NCBI RefSeq assembly: GCF_001308265.1
Contig: NZ_CP012023.1
Span: 882,932-946,931, forward strand
Reading direction: 5' to 3'
Source of the DNA: Celeribacter marinus
GTDB lineage: Bacteria > Pseudomonadota > Alphaproteobacteria > Rhodobacterales > Rhodobacteraceae
DNA: 64,000 nucleotides
The notes below the pieces were generated by a model. It was given only the letters and a program-made list of their open reading frames with translations, was not told the DNA's origin and ran no database searches. This document shows, piece by piece, positions 36,278-45,012 of the stretch (the first letter of the stretch is position 1; the number at the start of each line of letters is the position of its first letter). The position numbers and the translations under genes were made by a program.

Positions 36278-36352
36278 GGCCCGTTCGTCTATCGGTTAGG
36301 ACGCCAGGTTTTCAACCTGGAAAGAGGGGTTCGATTCCCCTACGGGCTGCCA
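36278..36352 (+). tRNA. tRNA-Glu (anticodon TTC), copy 1
   Basis: A 75-base cloverleaf: acceptor GGCCCGT/ACGGGCT, anticodon stem CCAGG/CCTGG enclosing TTTTCAA, T arm GGGGTTCGATTCCCC and encoded CCA. Confidence 0.97.
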
Positions 36353-36383
36353 TTGGTGTAATGGCTTCACAGCCACAAAGAGT

Positions 36384-36458
36384 GGCCCGTTCGTCTATCG
36401 GTTAGGACGCCAGGTTTTCAACCTGGAAAGAGGGGTTCGATTCCCCTACGGGCTGCCA
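36384..36458 (+). tRNA. tRNA-Glu (anticodon TTC), copy 2
   Basis: Identical in sequence to the preceding tRNA-Glu gene and separated from it by 31 bases, a recent or conversion-maintained tandem duplication. Confidence 0.97.
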
Positions 36459-36518
36459 CTTTGTAATCCTCCCGACATAACACGCACGGCTCAGACAAAG
36501 ACTAGGCAATAACCGGCG

Positions 36519-37073
36519 TTATACGTCTTTCCATTTGATAGAGCATCCCATCGACGGGATTTGATCCTGCGGCCCCTGACCCGTTTGGGCCACCATGCGC
36601 ATTGCATCAAACAGGTCGCGTTTCAAATCGACGGGTCCGGCGTCTTTGCGCGAGGCATCCAGACGCCCACGGTATTGCAGCCCCCCTTGCGCATTAAACC
36701 CAAAGAAATCGGGCGTACACACCGCATCAAACCGATGCGCAACGGACTGATCCGCATCATGCAGATATGGAAACGGCAGCGCCCATTCCCGCGCCTTTTT
36801 GGTCATGTTGTCGAAACTGTCATCGGGGTAGGCATCCGCATCATTGGCGCAAATGGCCGCCACGCCCACACCCAACGCTTGTAAATCTCGCCCGTCCCGA
36901 ACGATCCGGTCGATCACCGACAACACGTAAGGACAGTGATTGCAAATGAACATCACAAGGGTGCCGTTCTCCCCCGCCACATCCGAAAATGTGTAGGTTT
37001 TCCCGTCCGTTGCAGGGAGCGAAAACGCCGGCGCGGACCAGTTAAACTCACATACGGGGGGAACGGCTGCCAT
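36519..37073 (-). CDS. Thioredoxin-fold (redoxin) protein
   Basis: A 184-residue AhpC/TSA-Redoxin-type protein with the CNHCPYV active-site-like motif (CxxC near residue 44), followed by DRIVRDGRDLQALGVGVAAICANDADAYPDDS, typical of a widespread family of cytosolic redoxins. No signal peptide. Its ATG overlaps the stop of the upstream metallo-beta-lactamase-fold gene (TAATG), so translation is coupled and a joint role in redox or thiol chemistry is plausible. Substrate unknown. Confidence 0.85.
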   Translation of the reverse strand: MAAVPPVCEFNWSAPAFSLPATDGKTYTFSDVAGENGTLVMFICNHCPYVLSVIDRIVRDGRDLQALGVGVAAICANDADAYPDDSFDNMTKKAREWALPFPYLHDADQSVAHRFDAVCTPDFFGFNAQGGLQYRGRLDASRKDAGPVDLKRDLFDAMRMVAQTGQGPQDQIPSMGCSIKWKDV

Positions 37074-38053
37074 TATTCAAATTCCATCTCTGTGTACACA
37101 ACGCCCGCATTTTTTGTTGCTAACTCTTCATAGGTGTCGAGATTGGCATACGGGCTTTGGTCGACATAATACGCATCATCGAGCGTTCCGCCATCCTCAA
37201 GATGTGCACCGATCTTTCCGCGCAGATACGTGAGGTATCCCTCCGTACCTGCCCGCACGACATCCATTGTCGTCGGATGCCCGTGACCGGGGATCACATA
37301 GGACGCCCCCAGCGGCTCGAACTTGGTGTCCCACGTCTCGATCCAACAGCTGGTACAGGTGTCCGAGAAAATCGGCGGCATGCGTTCGTGAAACGCAATA
37401 TCACCCGCAATCACGATACCCTCTTGGGCAATCCACACCGAAATATCGCCCGGACTATGCGCAGGACCGAGGTGCAGCACGTCAATGTGCAAATCACCCA
37501 TATCAATGGCATAGCTGTCCTCGAACGTGATCGTGGGCAAAGCCGCCTCGGTATCCGCACCGTTTTCGCGCGCGTACCGTTTCATACCCTCCACCGCTTG
37601 AAAACTACGATCCTCAAACTCATGCGCCGCATCGACATGCGCCAAAACATCGATCCCTTGATCGACCCAATACTTATTGCCGAGCATGGCGTGGCCCTGC
37701 CCGTTCTCATTGATCACCAATCGCACCGGCTGATCCGTGACCGTTTTAATCTCGTCATGAAGCGCGCGTGACAGGGCAACATTTGCGCCCGAGTTGACCA
37801 CGATCACCCCGTCCCCCGTGACGATGAAACTCAGGTTGTTGTTGTGGCCTGCGTTTTCATAGGTCGGCGGCGCGGTCGCCCCGATCGCGGAAAACACATG
37901 CTGCGTCACCTGCACGGGTTTGTTGTAAAGCACGGATTGCGGATACTTATCCGCGATTCCTTCGGTCGCACCGGCACTAGATACGGCGCCCGATACGGCG
38001 CCGATGACGAGGGGAATTGCGCGTGTTAGAGCGGTCAAAATTATACGGGGCAT
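37073..38053 (-). CDS. Exported metallo-beta-lactamase-fold protein with a degenerate metal motif
   Basis: A 326-residue protein with a signal peptide (LTRAIPLVIGAVSGAVSSAGA). The MBL fold is recognisable: NNNLSFIVTGDGVIVVNSG, HLGPAHSPGDISVWI, IAGDIAFHERMPP and VIPGHGHPT. The canonical HxHxDH loop, however, reads ENGQGH at residues 116-121, so two of three histidines and the Asp are lost while the second half of the metal site remains. It may bind one metal or work differently from standard hydrolases. GGAGGAG precedes the ATG at 38053. Confidence 0.85.
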   Translation of the reverse strand: MPRIILTALTRAIPLVIGAVSGAVSSAGATEGIADKYPQSVLYNKPVQVTQHVFSAIGATAPPTYENAGHNNNLSFIVTGDGVIVVNSGANVALSRALHDEIKTVTDQPVRLVINENGQGHAMLGNKYWVDQGIDVLAHVDAAHEFEDRSFQAVEGMKRYARENGADTEAALPTITFEDSYAIDMGDLHIDVLHLGPAHSPGDISVWIAQEGIVIAGDIAFHERMPPIFSDTCTSCWIETWDTKFEPLGASYVIPGHGHPTTMDVVRAGTEGYLTYLRGKIGAHLEDGGTLDDAYYVDQSPYANLDTYEELATKNAGVVYTEMEFE

Positions 38054-38140
38054 GTCGGGTCTCCTCCCAAAGGTACGACAACATATAGACGCAACCGAAT
38101 GTGTTGCGTCAACCCGTTTCACCGCATGGGGGTCACAGCC

Positions 38141-39181
38141 TTACGCCTCATCTGTACGCACAGATGGCGCGTTATGCGCGTGGCGTGCGGGGTCAAAAAC
38201 GATCGCCGTGGCGCGCCCTGCATGTTTCGCCGCATACAACGCCAGATCCGCATCATGGATCATCGCCTGTGGTGTCCCACATTGCGATAGCGCGCTGGTG
38301 GTAATCCCGATTGACCCTGAAATCGCACACCTCAGGCCGTTGTGATCTATTGGTTCCTCAAGACGCGCAATAATTCGGTGCGCCGTGCGCAACAACCGCG
38401 CACTATCGACCATCCGGCTAAACACCAAGACGAACTCATCGCCCCCGACACGTGCCACCATATCGTCGTCACGCGTCTCTTCGCGTAGAATGTCCGCCAC
38501 ACGCTCAAGAACCGCATCTCCCGCAGCATGTCCGTGCGTATCATTGACCCGCTTAAAGTAGTCCAGATCAAGATGCATGAGCGAAAACGGCACCCGCCCG
38601 CCGAGCAATCTCGCCACCACATGGTCCATTGCACGGCGGTTTTTCAATCCCGTCAATGCATCCGTCTGCGCCTGTTCTTCCGCGTGCGATTTTGCCCCCT
38701 GTAACCGTGCGTTCAACTGCTTGATCTCTTCGAGAACCGCCGACTTTGCCTCTACAAGATACAGCATTTCAATCACCATATCCGTGTGCGCAAAATCCGC
38801 GTCGCTCAATCCATGGGTACGAACGGCCTCAACAATCGACATGCCAAACGACAGGTTGAGCAAATAGACATCCGCACCGGGAATCTTGATCGCGATCCCT
38901 TTGAGGACGGTTGCAGGGCTCGATTTAAGGGTGAGGTATAGTTTGGTATCGAGCGGAAACACGCTTCCCTCATCGCCACGCCCGTTGTCACGGATTGCAA
39001 ATAGATCGTGGATATGTGTTCCGACCATATCAATATGGGGTCGTAGCTTTTGCAACGTAGGCCCGACGTGCACGATCGTACCGGCATCATCGAACACCAG
39101 ATTCATCGGCATCAACGCGTTGGCGGCCTGCCCCCAATGCGCCGCATGCGCCCTTTGTGCCGTGCGCGCGCCCTGCATCAT
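38141..39181 (-). CDS. Diguanylate cyclase, H-NOX associated
   Basis: A 346-residue protein. Residues 20-115 form a PAS-like domain resembling the H-NOX-associated (HNOBA) domain; a coiled-coil linker (about 140-170) leads to a GGDEF domain with DALTGLKNRR, GGDEF at 246-250 and an RxxD inhibitory site (RDDD, 237-240). It should make cyclic di-GMP with product inhibition. Its ATG overlaps the H-NOX stop (ATGA), so the sensor and cyclase are made together. No membrane segments. Confidence 0.9.
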   Translation of the reverse strand: MMQGARTAQRAHAAHWGQAANALMPMNLVFDDAGTIVHVGPTLQKLRPHIDMVGTHIHDLFAIRDNGRGDEGSVFPLDTKLYLTLKSSPATVLKGIAIKIPGADVYLLNLSFGMSIVEAVRTHGLSDADFAHTDMVIEMLYLVEAKSAVLEEIKQLNARLQGAKSHAEEQAQTDALTGLKNRRAMDHVVARLLGGRVPFSLMHLDLDYFKRVNDTHGHAAGDAVLERVADILREETRDDDMVARVGGDEFVLVFSRMVDSARLLRTAHRIIARLEEPIDHNGLRCAISGSIGITTSALSQCGTPQAMIHDADLALYAAKHAGRATAIVFDPARHAHNAPSVRTDEA

Positions 39182-39774
39182 GCATGTCCCTCGCCGGCAA
39201 CCAGATCAAAGCTGCGCCCCTGCGCGAACGCCGCCTCCAAGAGATGAACTTGGATCACCTCCTCGCCTGCGTCTTGCCATCCTTGGTGTTCCAAAACCAC
39301 CAAGGCGCCGTAATCATCCGCCATTGCCCGCAAAATCCCCAACATAACATAGCCAAATCCGGGGACAGCATGCGAACAGGTCATTAGAAATTGCGCCTCA
39401 CCGGAGGCCACAACCGTCAATTCCGGCACCTCAAGGTCGGGAAGTGCCATCGCCGCGCGCCACTTCAACTCATTGAGCGAAAACAGAAACTCGGTAAAAT
39501 TACCGCCGCCAAACCGCAACAGGCGGCGCACGGGTTCGACGTTGGGATGCGACACCATATAGTTGCCCAAATCCTCTAGAATACTATCGACAGGTTTTTT
39601 AAAATGGCGCGCGGTGGCACTTATCACATCCAAAGTGACGCTGTCGGGATAGCCCAACATCGCCTCGAAATTCTCAAATCCCAGGTTCGCCCCCTCGGCA
39701 ATCTCTACCCAAGTTTGGCCCCCGTATGTGTCGCGCAAAAAACACTGTAACGCGCGATTGATCATCCCGTGCAT
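39178..39774 (-). CDS. H-NOX (heme NO-binding) domain protein, apparently without heme ligand
   Basis: A 198-residue protein beginning MHGMINRALQCFLRDTYG, the standard H-NOX N-terminus. In H-NOX the proximal heme histidine sits in a LDxLH motif; here the aligned segment is SLNELKWR, with Lys104 in that place. The YxSxR propionate motif is also missing, replaced by TCSHA near residues 132-136. The protein may therefore not bind heme in the usual way. It is translationally coupled to the downstream diguanylate cyclase. The start at 39774 is preferred over 39798. Confidence 0.83.
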   Translation of the reverse strand: MHGMINRALQCFLRDTYGGQTWVEIAEGANLGFENFEAMLGYPDSVTLDVISATARHFKKPVDSILEDLGNYMVSHPNVEPVRRLLRFGGGNFTEFLFSLNELKWRAAMALPDLEVPELTVVASGEAQFLMTCSHAVPGFGYVMLGILRAMADDYGALVVLEHQGWQDAGEEVIQVHLLEAAFAQGRSFDLVAGEGHA

Positions 39775-39953
39775 GTGGAGCGATCCCTTTTTTAACAACC
39801 AGATCTCTTTTTACGCCCCCACAGTTACGCCCTTGGTCTTAAAAAAGTGCCAATACATCCGCCCCACATCCGCCCCTAGGCCATACGTCAGGCACCAAAT
39901 ACCTCAAATTGTTTGTAATTCTCACATAAAAAACGCGCGCATGGCCGCGCCGA

Positions 39954-40670
39954 CTACGCTGTTCCTTGGCGTGCAATCCACGCTGGCAAATCGGCAATCG
40001 AGGCCAAAACAACATCCGCATACGGGGACAAATCGGCCTCAACCGCGACACCCGTTAGCACCGCAACAGTGCGCATTCCCGCCGCACGTCCCGCATTGAG
40101 GTCGTGCAAACTGTCACCCACCATCACCGTATCGCGCGGGTCAGACCCAAGCGCGCGGGCCGCCGCCAAACAGCCCTCTGGCGCAGGTTTGCCACCATGC
40201 CCGCTGTCATATCCGATCACCACGCCGAACACGCCGTCCAATCCGAGATCCCGAATTTGGCCCCGCGTCTCTCCCTCGAAATCATTGGTCACGACCCCTT
40301 GCGCAATCCCCGCCGCCCCCAAGGCCGCGTGCATCTCGACCAGACCCGCCACCGGCGCAAGCGTGACAGACCCCGCATCGGGCGTGATCAATGTCAGGAT
40401 TTCGCGCGGTGAAAGCTCGGGCAAATAGCATGCTAGCAACCCTGCCAGATCATCGGGCGTGCCGGCGATCACCGGACTGTCGCGGTGAAATGCCTCATGC
40501 GCCAGATCAAACCGCAACGTTTCGGCAATCTGTGATGCCGCCGCGCCGGTCTTTACCGCCAAATCCCGAATGGACTGCGCCGCCCACGGCCCCCATGTCT
40601 TTTGAAAATCAATCAACGTGCCGTCCTTGTCGAACAAAACGGCCCTCACGGGGCGGACTGAATGCGTCAT
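39954..40670 (-). CDS. HAD-family phosphatase (phosphoglycolate phosphatase-like)
   Basis: A 238-residue HAD hydrolase with motif I LFDKDGTLIDF (nucleophile Asp near residue 14), motif II VVTND, a Lys in GGKPAPEG, and motif IV VMVGDSLHDLNAG. It resembles Gph-type phosphatases; the substrate is not determined. The ATG at 40670 overlaps the DUF3572 stop (ATGA); a TTG at 40676 is an alternative. Cytosolic. Confidence 0.85.
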   Translation of the reverse strand: MTHSVRPVRAVLFDKDGTLIDFQKTWGPWAAQSIRDLAVKTGAAASQIAETLRFDLAHEAFHRDSPVIAGTPDDLAGLLACYLPELSPREILTLITPDAGSVTLAPVAGLVEMHAALGAAGIAQGVVTNDFEGETRGQIRDLGLDGVFGVVIGYDSGHGGKPAPEGCLAAARALGSDPRDTVMVGDSLHDLNAGRAAGMRTVAVLTGVAVEADLSPYADVVLASIADLPAWIARQGTA

Positions 40671-40945
40671 GTCCAATTGACCTGCTCCCCACCGGGAAGT
40701 GCCTGACGCGCCCGCATTACCCCCATGGGATCGCCCTGTGTTTCATCGGCCCACCTGTTAACCCATTCATCATTCATCATTAAGAAATCGAGGACCGCCG
40801 ACAAGACCTCTGCCTCACCCGCACGGGCGCGCAATTCGGCACCATCCATACCCGTTGAGCCAAGAAACGTTGGCAAAAGATCATCATCCCCAACGAGCCA
40901 AGCAAGGATGTTTAGGGCCAGCGCTTCGGCGGAGTCCTGCTTCAT
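40667..40945 (-). CDS. DUF3572 family protein
   Basis: A 92-residue helical protein with the DUF3572 pattern: SAEALALNILAWLVGDDDLLPTFLGSTGM followed by LRARAGEAEVLSAVLDFLMMND. Function unknown. It is divergent from pleD, an arrangement repeatedly found in alphaproteobacteria, and coupled to the downstream HAD phosphatase. Confidence 0.83.
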   Translation of the reverse strand: MKQDSAEALALNILAWLVGDDDLLPTFLGSTGMDGAELRARAGEAEVLSAVLDFLMMNDEWVNRWADETQGDPMGVMRARQALPGGEQVNWT

Positions 40946-41083
40946 AGTTCGTAACCTTTCTTAATATGGAAACGATTTGTTAACCATTTTGGTGTCAATC
41001 TTCGCCATCGCGCGATGCCGCTCTCTCTTGACGACACTGTGTAGGATGTCGCGCACGAAATTAAAGAGGAAATATAGACACAC

Positions 41084-42466
41084 ATGGCAGGCCATATCCT
41101 CATCGCGGATAGCGTTCCCACCAGCCGCATCACCATGAAGGTGATGTTGAGCGCGGCCTACTATGACGTGGCTATGGCCAGTTGTGCCGATGATGTCCTT
41201 ACAAACGCCGCGACCTCGCACCCCGATCTGATCATTATTGATAGCGATTTGGGCGATACGGGCGCTGTGGGCGTCTGTACCCGCCTTAAGGCCACGGATG
41301 CATCGCGCCACATTCCCATCGCAGTGGTCGGCCCTGACACGACCGAACACCGCATAGCGGCTTTGCGCGCAGGGGCAGATATCTATTTGATCAAACCGTT
41401 GGACCGCGTGGCGCTTTTGGCACATATGCGTGCCCTCGTGCGCGTGTCTGACATTGCAAGCGAGTTGAAGCGGCGCACACAAACAGCCCTCGAAATGGGT
41501 TTCCCAACGGACACAACACCACCCGTGACGCCGTCGCACATTGTGATTGCCTCCCCATACGTCGACGATGCGGTAAAGCTGCGCAGCTCCTTGCGCGGCC
41601 TCATAAATTCCGATGTCGATGTCGCCCGCTATGACAAAGAAACACATTCCATTCACACCACGAGAAACGCCGACCTTGTGATTATCTCCAGTGATTTTCG
41701 CAATCTCCGAGATGACCTTCTTTTGTTGTCCAACATTCGCGCAATCAAAAAGACCCGTCACGCTGCGGTCATGGTCCTGTATCCAGAACGCAAAAAGATT
41801 GATGCAATTTTGGCGCTCGATATCGGAGCCAATGATATCATGCCGCTCAATAGCGATCCTGATGAGCTGGCCTTGCGCATTCGCACGCTGATCGCTCGCA
41901 AACGTGAGGCGGATCGCCTGCGCGATACAATCGACCACGGGATGCGCTTGGCATCCGTTGACCCGCTCACGGGCCTGTACAACCGCCGGTACGCCATGCC
42001 GCATCTGGAACGACTGGTACATGAAACGACACTCACCAACGTGCCCTTGGCGGTGATGCTTGTGGACATCGACGACTTCAAATCAGTCAATGATACCTTT
42101 GGCCATGCGATTGGCGATACCGTCTTGGTCGAGGTGGCGCGGCGCATTCGCGATACTCTGCGCCCCCAAGACCTCGTGGCGCGGATCGGCGGAGATGAGT
42201 TTTTAATCGCGATGCCTGCTACCACGGCGCAAAGCGCACACGCGGCCGCTGAACGCATTCGCAACAGTGTTTGCACGCCCCCCATATCCACCACAGGGAA
42301 CCGTGATCTTATCGGCGCTTCAATCTCCATCGGCGTGGCCATGTCGACACAGATCGCACCCAACAGTGTATCAGTTTCGGGCCTCATCGACATCGCCGAC
42401 ACCGCCCTGTATGCGTCCAAATCTGACGGGCGCAATCAAGTGACTTTTGGTGCAACTGCCGCCTGA
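41084..42466 (+). CDS. pleD: Diguanylate cyclase response regulator PleD
   Basis: A 460-residue protein with two receiver domains and a GGDEF domain. The first receiver has a candidate phosphoacceptor Asp53 (PDLIIIDSDLGD) and a C-terminal Lys in IKPLD, but its acidic pocket near residue 9 has one Asp instead of the usual pair. The second receiver is an adaptor. The GGDEF motif lies at 369-373 with an RxxD site (RPQD, 360-363). In Caulobacter PleD controls cell polarity through cyclic di-GMP. GAGGA precedes the ATG at 41084. Confidence 0.92.
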   Translation: MAGHILIADSVPTSRITMKVMLSAAYYDVAMASCADDVLTNAATSHPDLIIIDSDLGDTGAVGVCTRLKATDASRHIPIAVVGPDTTEHRIAALRAGADIYLIKPLDRVALLAHMRALVRVSDIASELKRRTQTALEMGFPTDTTPPVTPSHIVIASPYVDDAVKLRSSLRGLINSDVDVARYDKETHSIHTTRNADLVIISSDFRNLRDDLLLLSNIRAIKKTRHAAVMVLYPERKKIDAILALDIGANDIMPLNSDPDELALRIRTLIARKREADRLRDTIDHGMRLASVDPLTGLYNRRYAMPHLERLVHETTLTNVPLAVMLVDIDDFKSVNDTFGHAIGDTVLVEVARRIRDTLRPQDLVARIGGDEFLIAMPATTAQSAHAAAERIRNSVCTPPISTTGNRDLIGASISIGVAMSTQIAPNSVSVSGLIDIADTALYASKSDGRNQVTFGATAA

Positions 42467-42520
42467 GGATGGCACGAACGTGGCCTCACATTGTGGTCCG
42501 TCCGCGCAACGCCGCGAGAG

Positions 42521-43063
42521 CTAGTTCTTAGAGCGGTCTTTGTCGTCATGCCCTTTGTCGTCACGCGGTCCGCGCTTGATCATGTCGTCAAGACGCGAGG
42601 CGTAGGCCGCACGCTCATCCGGTGTCATCTGTGCAACTTTTTGGGCCAATAGGCGCGCCCCGATCTCTTGGCGCGCTGCTAAATCCGATTGTTGCCCGAC
42701 GATCAAACTCTCGAACATCGCCGCATCAAACGGCTCGCTGCGCAAGGCCGCCATAACCGCATCAAACTGCGCCTGAATGCGCGCGCGGGCTTCAACGCGC
42801 CCCCCCGCCTTTTGCGAAAAAGCACGGCCAAGATCGCGCCGAACATCCCCCTCAAAGGCCCCGACATAGGGACCAAACCCGAAATCGCGGCTTTGCATGG
42901 TGCGCGCATGATCATCGTCCGGCCCATCGCGTTTCTCGTGGCGCAACGCCGCCCCCGCAACCAACCCGACAACAGCCAGATTGAGGGCCAACGACACGGC
43001 AAGGACCACGCGGCTCCAATGGAACCTGTTGGTCTTTGGCGGGGTTTGATCAAGATCGCTCAT
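42521..43063 (-). CDS. Periplasmic Spy/CpxP-like protein (heavy-metal sensor type)
   Basis: A 180-residue protein with one N-terminal membrane anchor (VVLAVSLALNLAVVGLVAGA, about residues 19-38) and a helical periplasmic part with the LTxxQ-like MTPDERAAYASRL motif. It ends in a charged DDKGHDDKDRSK tail. Homologues are annotated as periplasmic heavy-metal sensors. It is the last gene of an operon with an ECF sigma factor and a putative anti-sigma factor, so it probably takes part in that envelope-stress response. Confidence 0.82.
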   Translation of the reverse strand: MSDLDQTPPKTNRFHWSRVVLAVSLALNLAVVGLVAGAALRHEKRDGPDDDHARTMQSRDFGFGPYVGAFEGDVRRDLGRAFSQKAGGRVEARARIQAQFDAVMAALRSEPFDAAMFESLIVGQQSDLAARQEIGARLLAQKVAQMTPDERAAYASRLDDMIKRGPRDDKGHDDKDRSKN

Positions 43064-43066
43064 GGT

Positions 43067-43519
43067 TTATCCTTCTGTCCCAAGATCGTAGAAGCTCGGC
43101 ACAAGATCGTCGAGCGCATATGCGCTAACCTCAACCGGTGCTTGCGACGCGCTCGCGCTTTGCGCTCCCAAAGCCACATTTGTCACAACACCCGGCGCGC
43201 CAAGACCGATCACTAAACCAGTCACACCTGCGGTCGCCACGCCCGTGAGGCCACGCCACCCCCCCAGCGCCGCCATCGCTGCGCGCACGACCGGATGGTG
43301 GCGTGGCGCATGGGCGCGTGGTGCGGGTGTCATATCAGCAAGCTGGGCATCCGCATCCGCCATGATCCGCGCCATGAGGTCCGCCGATGGTCCACGATCC
43401 GCATCGCGCGCCACATCGCGCGCCTGCGCAAACAGCGCGTCCAACGCCTGATCCGTTTGGGGATCAAGTGGCGCCTCAAGGGGGGATGGACCCCAGCGAT
43501 CTCTGTCACGTTTCGTCAT
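43067..43519 (-). CDS. Putative anti-sigma factor (single membrane helix)
   Basis: A 150-residue protein with a soluble N-terminal part (residues 1-85) and one probable membrane segment (GLTGVATAGVTGLVIGLGAPG, about 100-120), the general layout of small anti-sigma factors. Its ATG at 43519 overlaps the end of the ECF sigma gene by 14 bases, and it ends three bases before the next start. The role is inferred from position; no zinc-binding HxxxCxxC motif is seen. The frame extends to 43609 inside the sigma gene. Confidence 0.72.
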   Translation of the reverse strand: MTKRDRDRWGPSPLEAPLDPQTDQALDALFAQARDVARDADRGPSADLMARIMADADAQLADMTPAPRAHAPRHHPVVRAAMAALGGWRGLTGVATAGVTGLVIGLGAPGVVTNVALGAQSASASQAPVEVSAYALDDLVPSFYDLGTEG

Positions 43520-44096
43520 CTTCGAACCCCAATCTGTCCTTTTCGCCCGCCAACCGTTTGGCCAACAACCGCTTGCCCCGTGAGACAAGGCTTTCAACCG
43601 CTTCCACACTCACATTTAAGATCTGTGCAATGTCGGGGTTTGATAGCCCCTCGATATGGCGCAAAACCACCGCTTGTCTTTGGCGCTCGGGCAACGTCCC
43701 TAACGCCGCCTCAAGGGCGCTCACCCGTGCCTTGTCCATCAACCGTGTCTCTTGGCTCGGTTGACCGTCTTCCGGCTCGGCAATCTCGTCTAGACCTTTG
43801 CCACGCTTTTTGCGCAAACGGTCGGTGCACAGGTTGGTCACAACACGGTAAAGCCACGTTGTCACCTTTGCCTCGCCCTGTCGCCACTCAGGCGCGATTT
43901 TCCAAAGCCGCAACATCGCCTCTTGGGCCACATCCTCCGCCTCGGCATGATCGCGCAACAAACGCGTCGCGTAGCCCAAAACCACAGGCGTGAGCCGCAT
44001 GGTTAATGCCTGCGCAGATGCGCGATCACCGTTACCAAAGGCAACGAGCAACGCCTCGTTAGAGACATCGCCAAGTGCGTCAAAAGGCATGTTCAT
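43506..44096 (-). CDS. ECF-family RNA polymerase sigma factor
   Basis: About 196 residues. Region 2 has LRDHAEAEDVAQEAMLRLWK and TWLYRVVTNLCTDRLRK; region 4 has LPERQRQAVVLRHIEGLSNPDIAQILNVS and VESLVSRGKRLL. Group IV (ECF) sigma factors respond to envelope or oxidative signals. Starts at 44096 or 44090 give the usual length; the frame opens to 44147. It heads an operon with the putative anti-sigma and Spy-like genes, and an EF-hand gene lies just upstream. Confidence 0.9.
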   Translation of the reverse strand: MNMPFDALGDVSNEALLVAFGNGDRASAQALTMRLTPVVLGYATRLLRDHAEAEDVAQEAMLRLWKIAPEWRQGEAKVTTWLYRVVTNLCTDRLRKKRGKGLDEIAEPEDGQPSQETRLMDKARVSALEAALGTLPERQRQAVVLRHIEGLSNPDIAQILNVSVEAVESLVSRGKRLLAKRLAGEKDRLGFEDDET

Positions 44097-44184
44097 CACC
44101 AGCCATGCGTATCCCAAGTCTTGTGTGGCGTCTATTGGCGAGAGCACATTAATGCGCTCCCGCCGGTCATCTTACGCAAAAGCG

Positions 44185-44739
44185 CTAGTGGTTTTTACGC
44201 CCACCGTCTTTGCCGCCATGATCGCCGCGACCGCCCTCACCGCGTTCGCCGCGTTCGCCCCGTTCGCCGCGCTCACCCATTCGGGATTTAGCCGCGTCAA
44301 ACTCGGCTTCGCTCACCGCGCCATCGCCGTCCGTATCAAGACGCTCCAACATGGAGGCCTTTGGCCGCGTGGTCAGCTCCTCAAGGCTCAAAACACCATC
44401 GCCGTCCGTATCCCGTTTGGCGATCATCCGGTCCGCGCCCGCTTTCATCCGCTCGGCGCGCTGCGTCTCTTGATGGGCCGACAATTCGGCGGCACTCACC
44501 GTCCCGCTGCCGTCTGTGTCCATCGCATCGAACATCGCTTGTTTCTGCGCATCAAGCTCGGCTTGGGTCACCGCTCCATCACCATCGACATCAAGAGTGG
44601 CAAAATCTGCTTGTGGACCCATGCGGCCCATGTCCTCACCACCTTGGCCGCGCTCACCCATACCAGATGCGGACGCGATGCCTGCGGTGCCCAGAACGGC
44701 GACCAATGCGAGTGCGGAGATAAATGTGTTACGTTTCAT
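44185..44739 (-). CDS. Exported EF-hand calcium-binding protein
   Basis: A 184-residue protein with a signal peptide (ISALALVAVLGTAGIASA) and four EF-hand loops starting at Asp50 (DVDGDGAVTQAE), Asp74 (DTDGSGTVSAAE), Asp110 (DTDGDGVLSLEE) and Asp135 (DTDGDGAVSEAE). All four keep the ligand pattern, so calcium binding in the periplasm is likely. The C-terminus is a GERGERGERGEGG repeat ending His/Gly-rich. It stands 88 bases upstream of the ECF sigma gene on the same strand, suggesting a shared response. Confidence 0.87.
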   Translation of the reverse strand: MKRNTFISALALVAVLGTAGIASASGMGERGQGGEDMGRMGPQADFATLDVDGDGAVTQAELDAQKQAMFDAMDTDGSGTVSAAELSAHQETQRAERMKAGADRMIAKRDTDGDGVLSLEELTTRPKASMLERLDTDGDGAVSEAEFDAAKSRMGERGERGERGERGEGGRGDHGGKDGGRKNH

Positions 44740-45012
44740 GATCGAACTTCCTTTGTTACTTACCCTCGTGCTGCGGTTTCACCCCTCGTGATCTGCGCAC
44801 GTATCAATCATAAAACGGGGCACCTGCCGCTTTCCGTCGCGATTTGTGAAACCTTTTTTCGCACCACCCCCGCCGCGCCCATCACGCGACATCAGGACGC
44901 GGCGACAAAGGACACTCGGCTTTGATAAACATCGTGACTTAGTGCCGTGAATGATCGCACATTGCGAGCACGCACGCGCACCGTACAAAAGACGCACAAA
45001 GGCTATACGCAC

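Noticed and set aside
36278..36458. Tandem tRNA-Glu genes as an integration site
   Set aside because: No integrase gene or displaced tRNA fragment is found nearby; it is a simple tandem duplication.
44209..44290. Repeated GC-rich units resembling a short repeat array
   Set aside because: They encode the Gly-Glu-Arg repeats at the C-terminus of the EF-hand protein; there are no CRISPR-like spacers.
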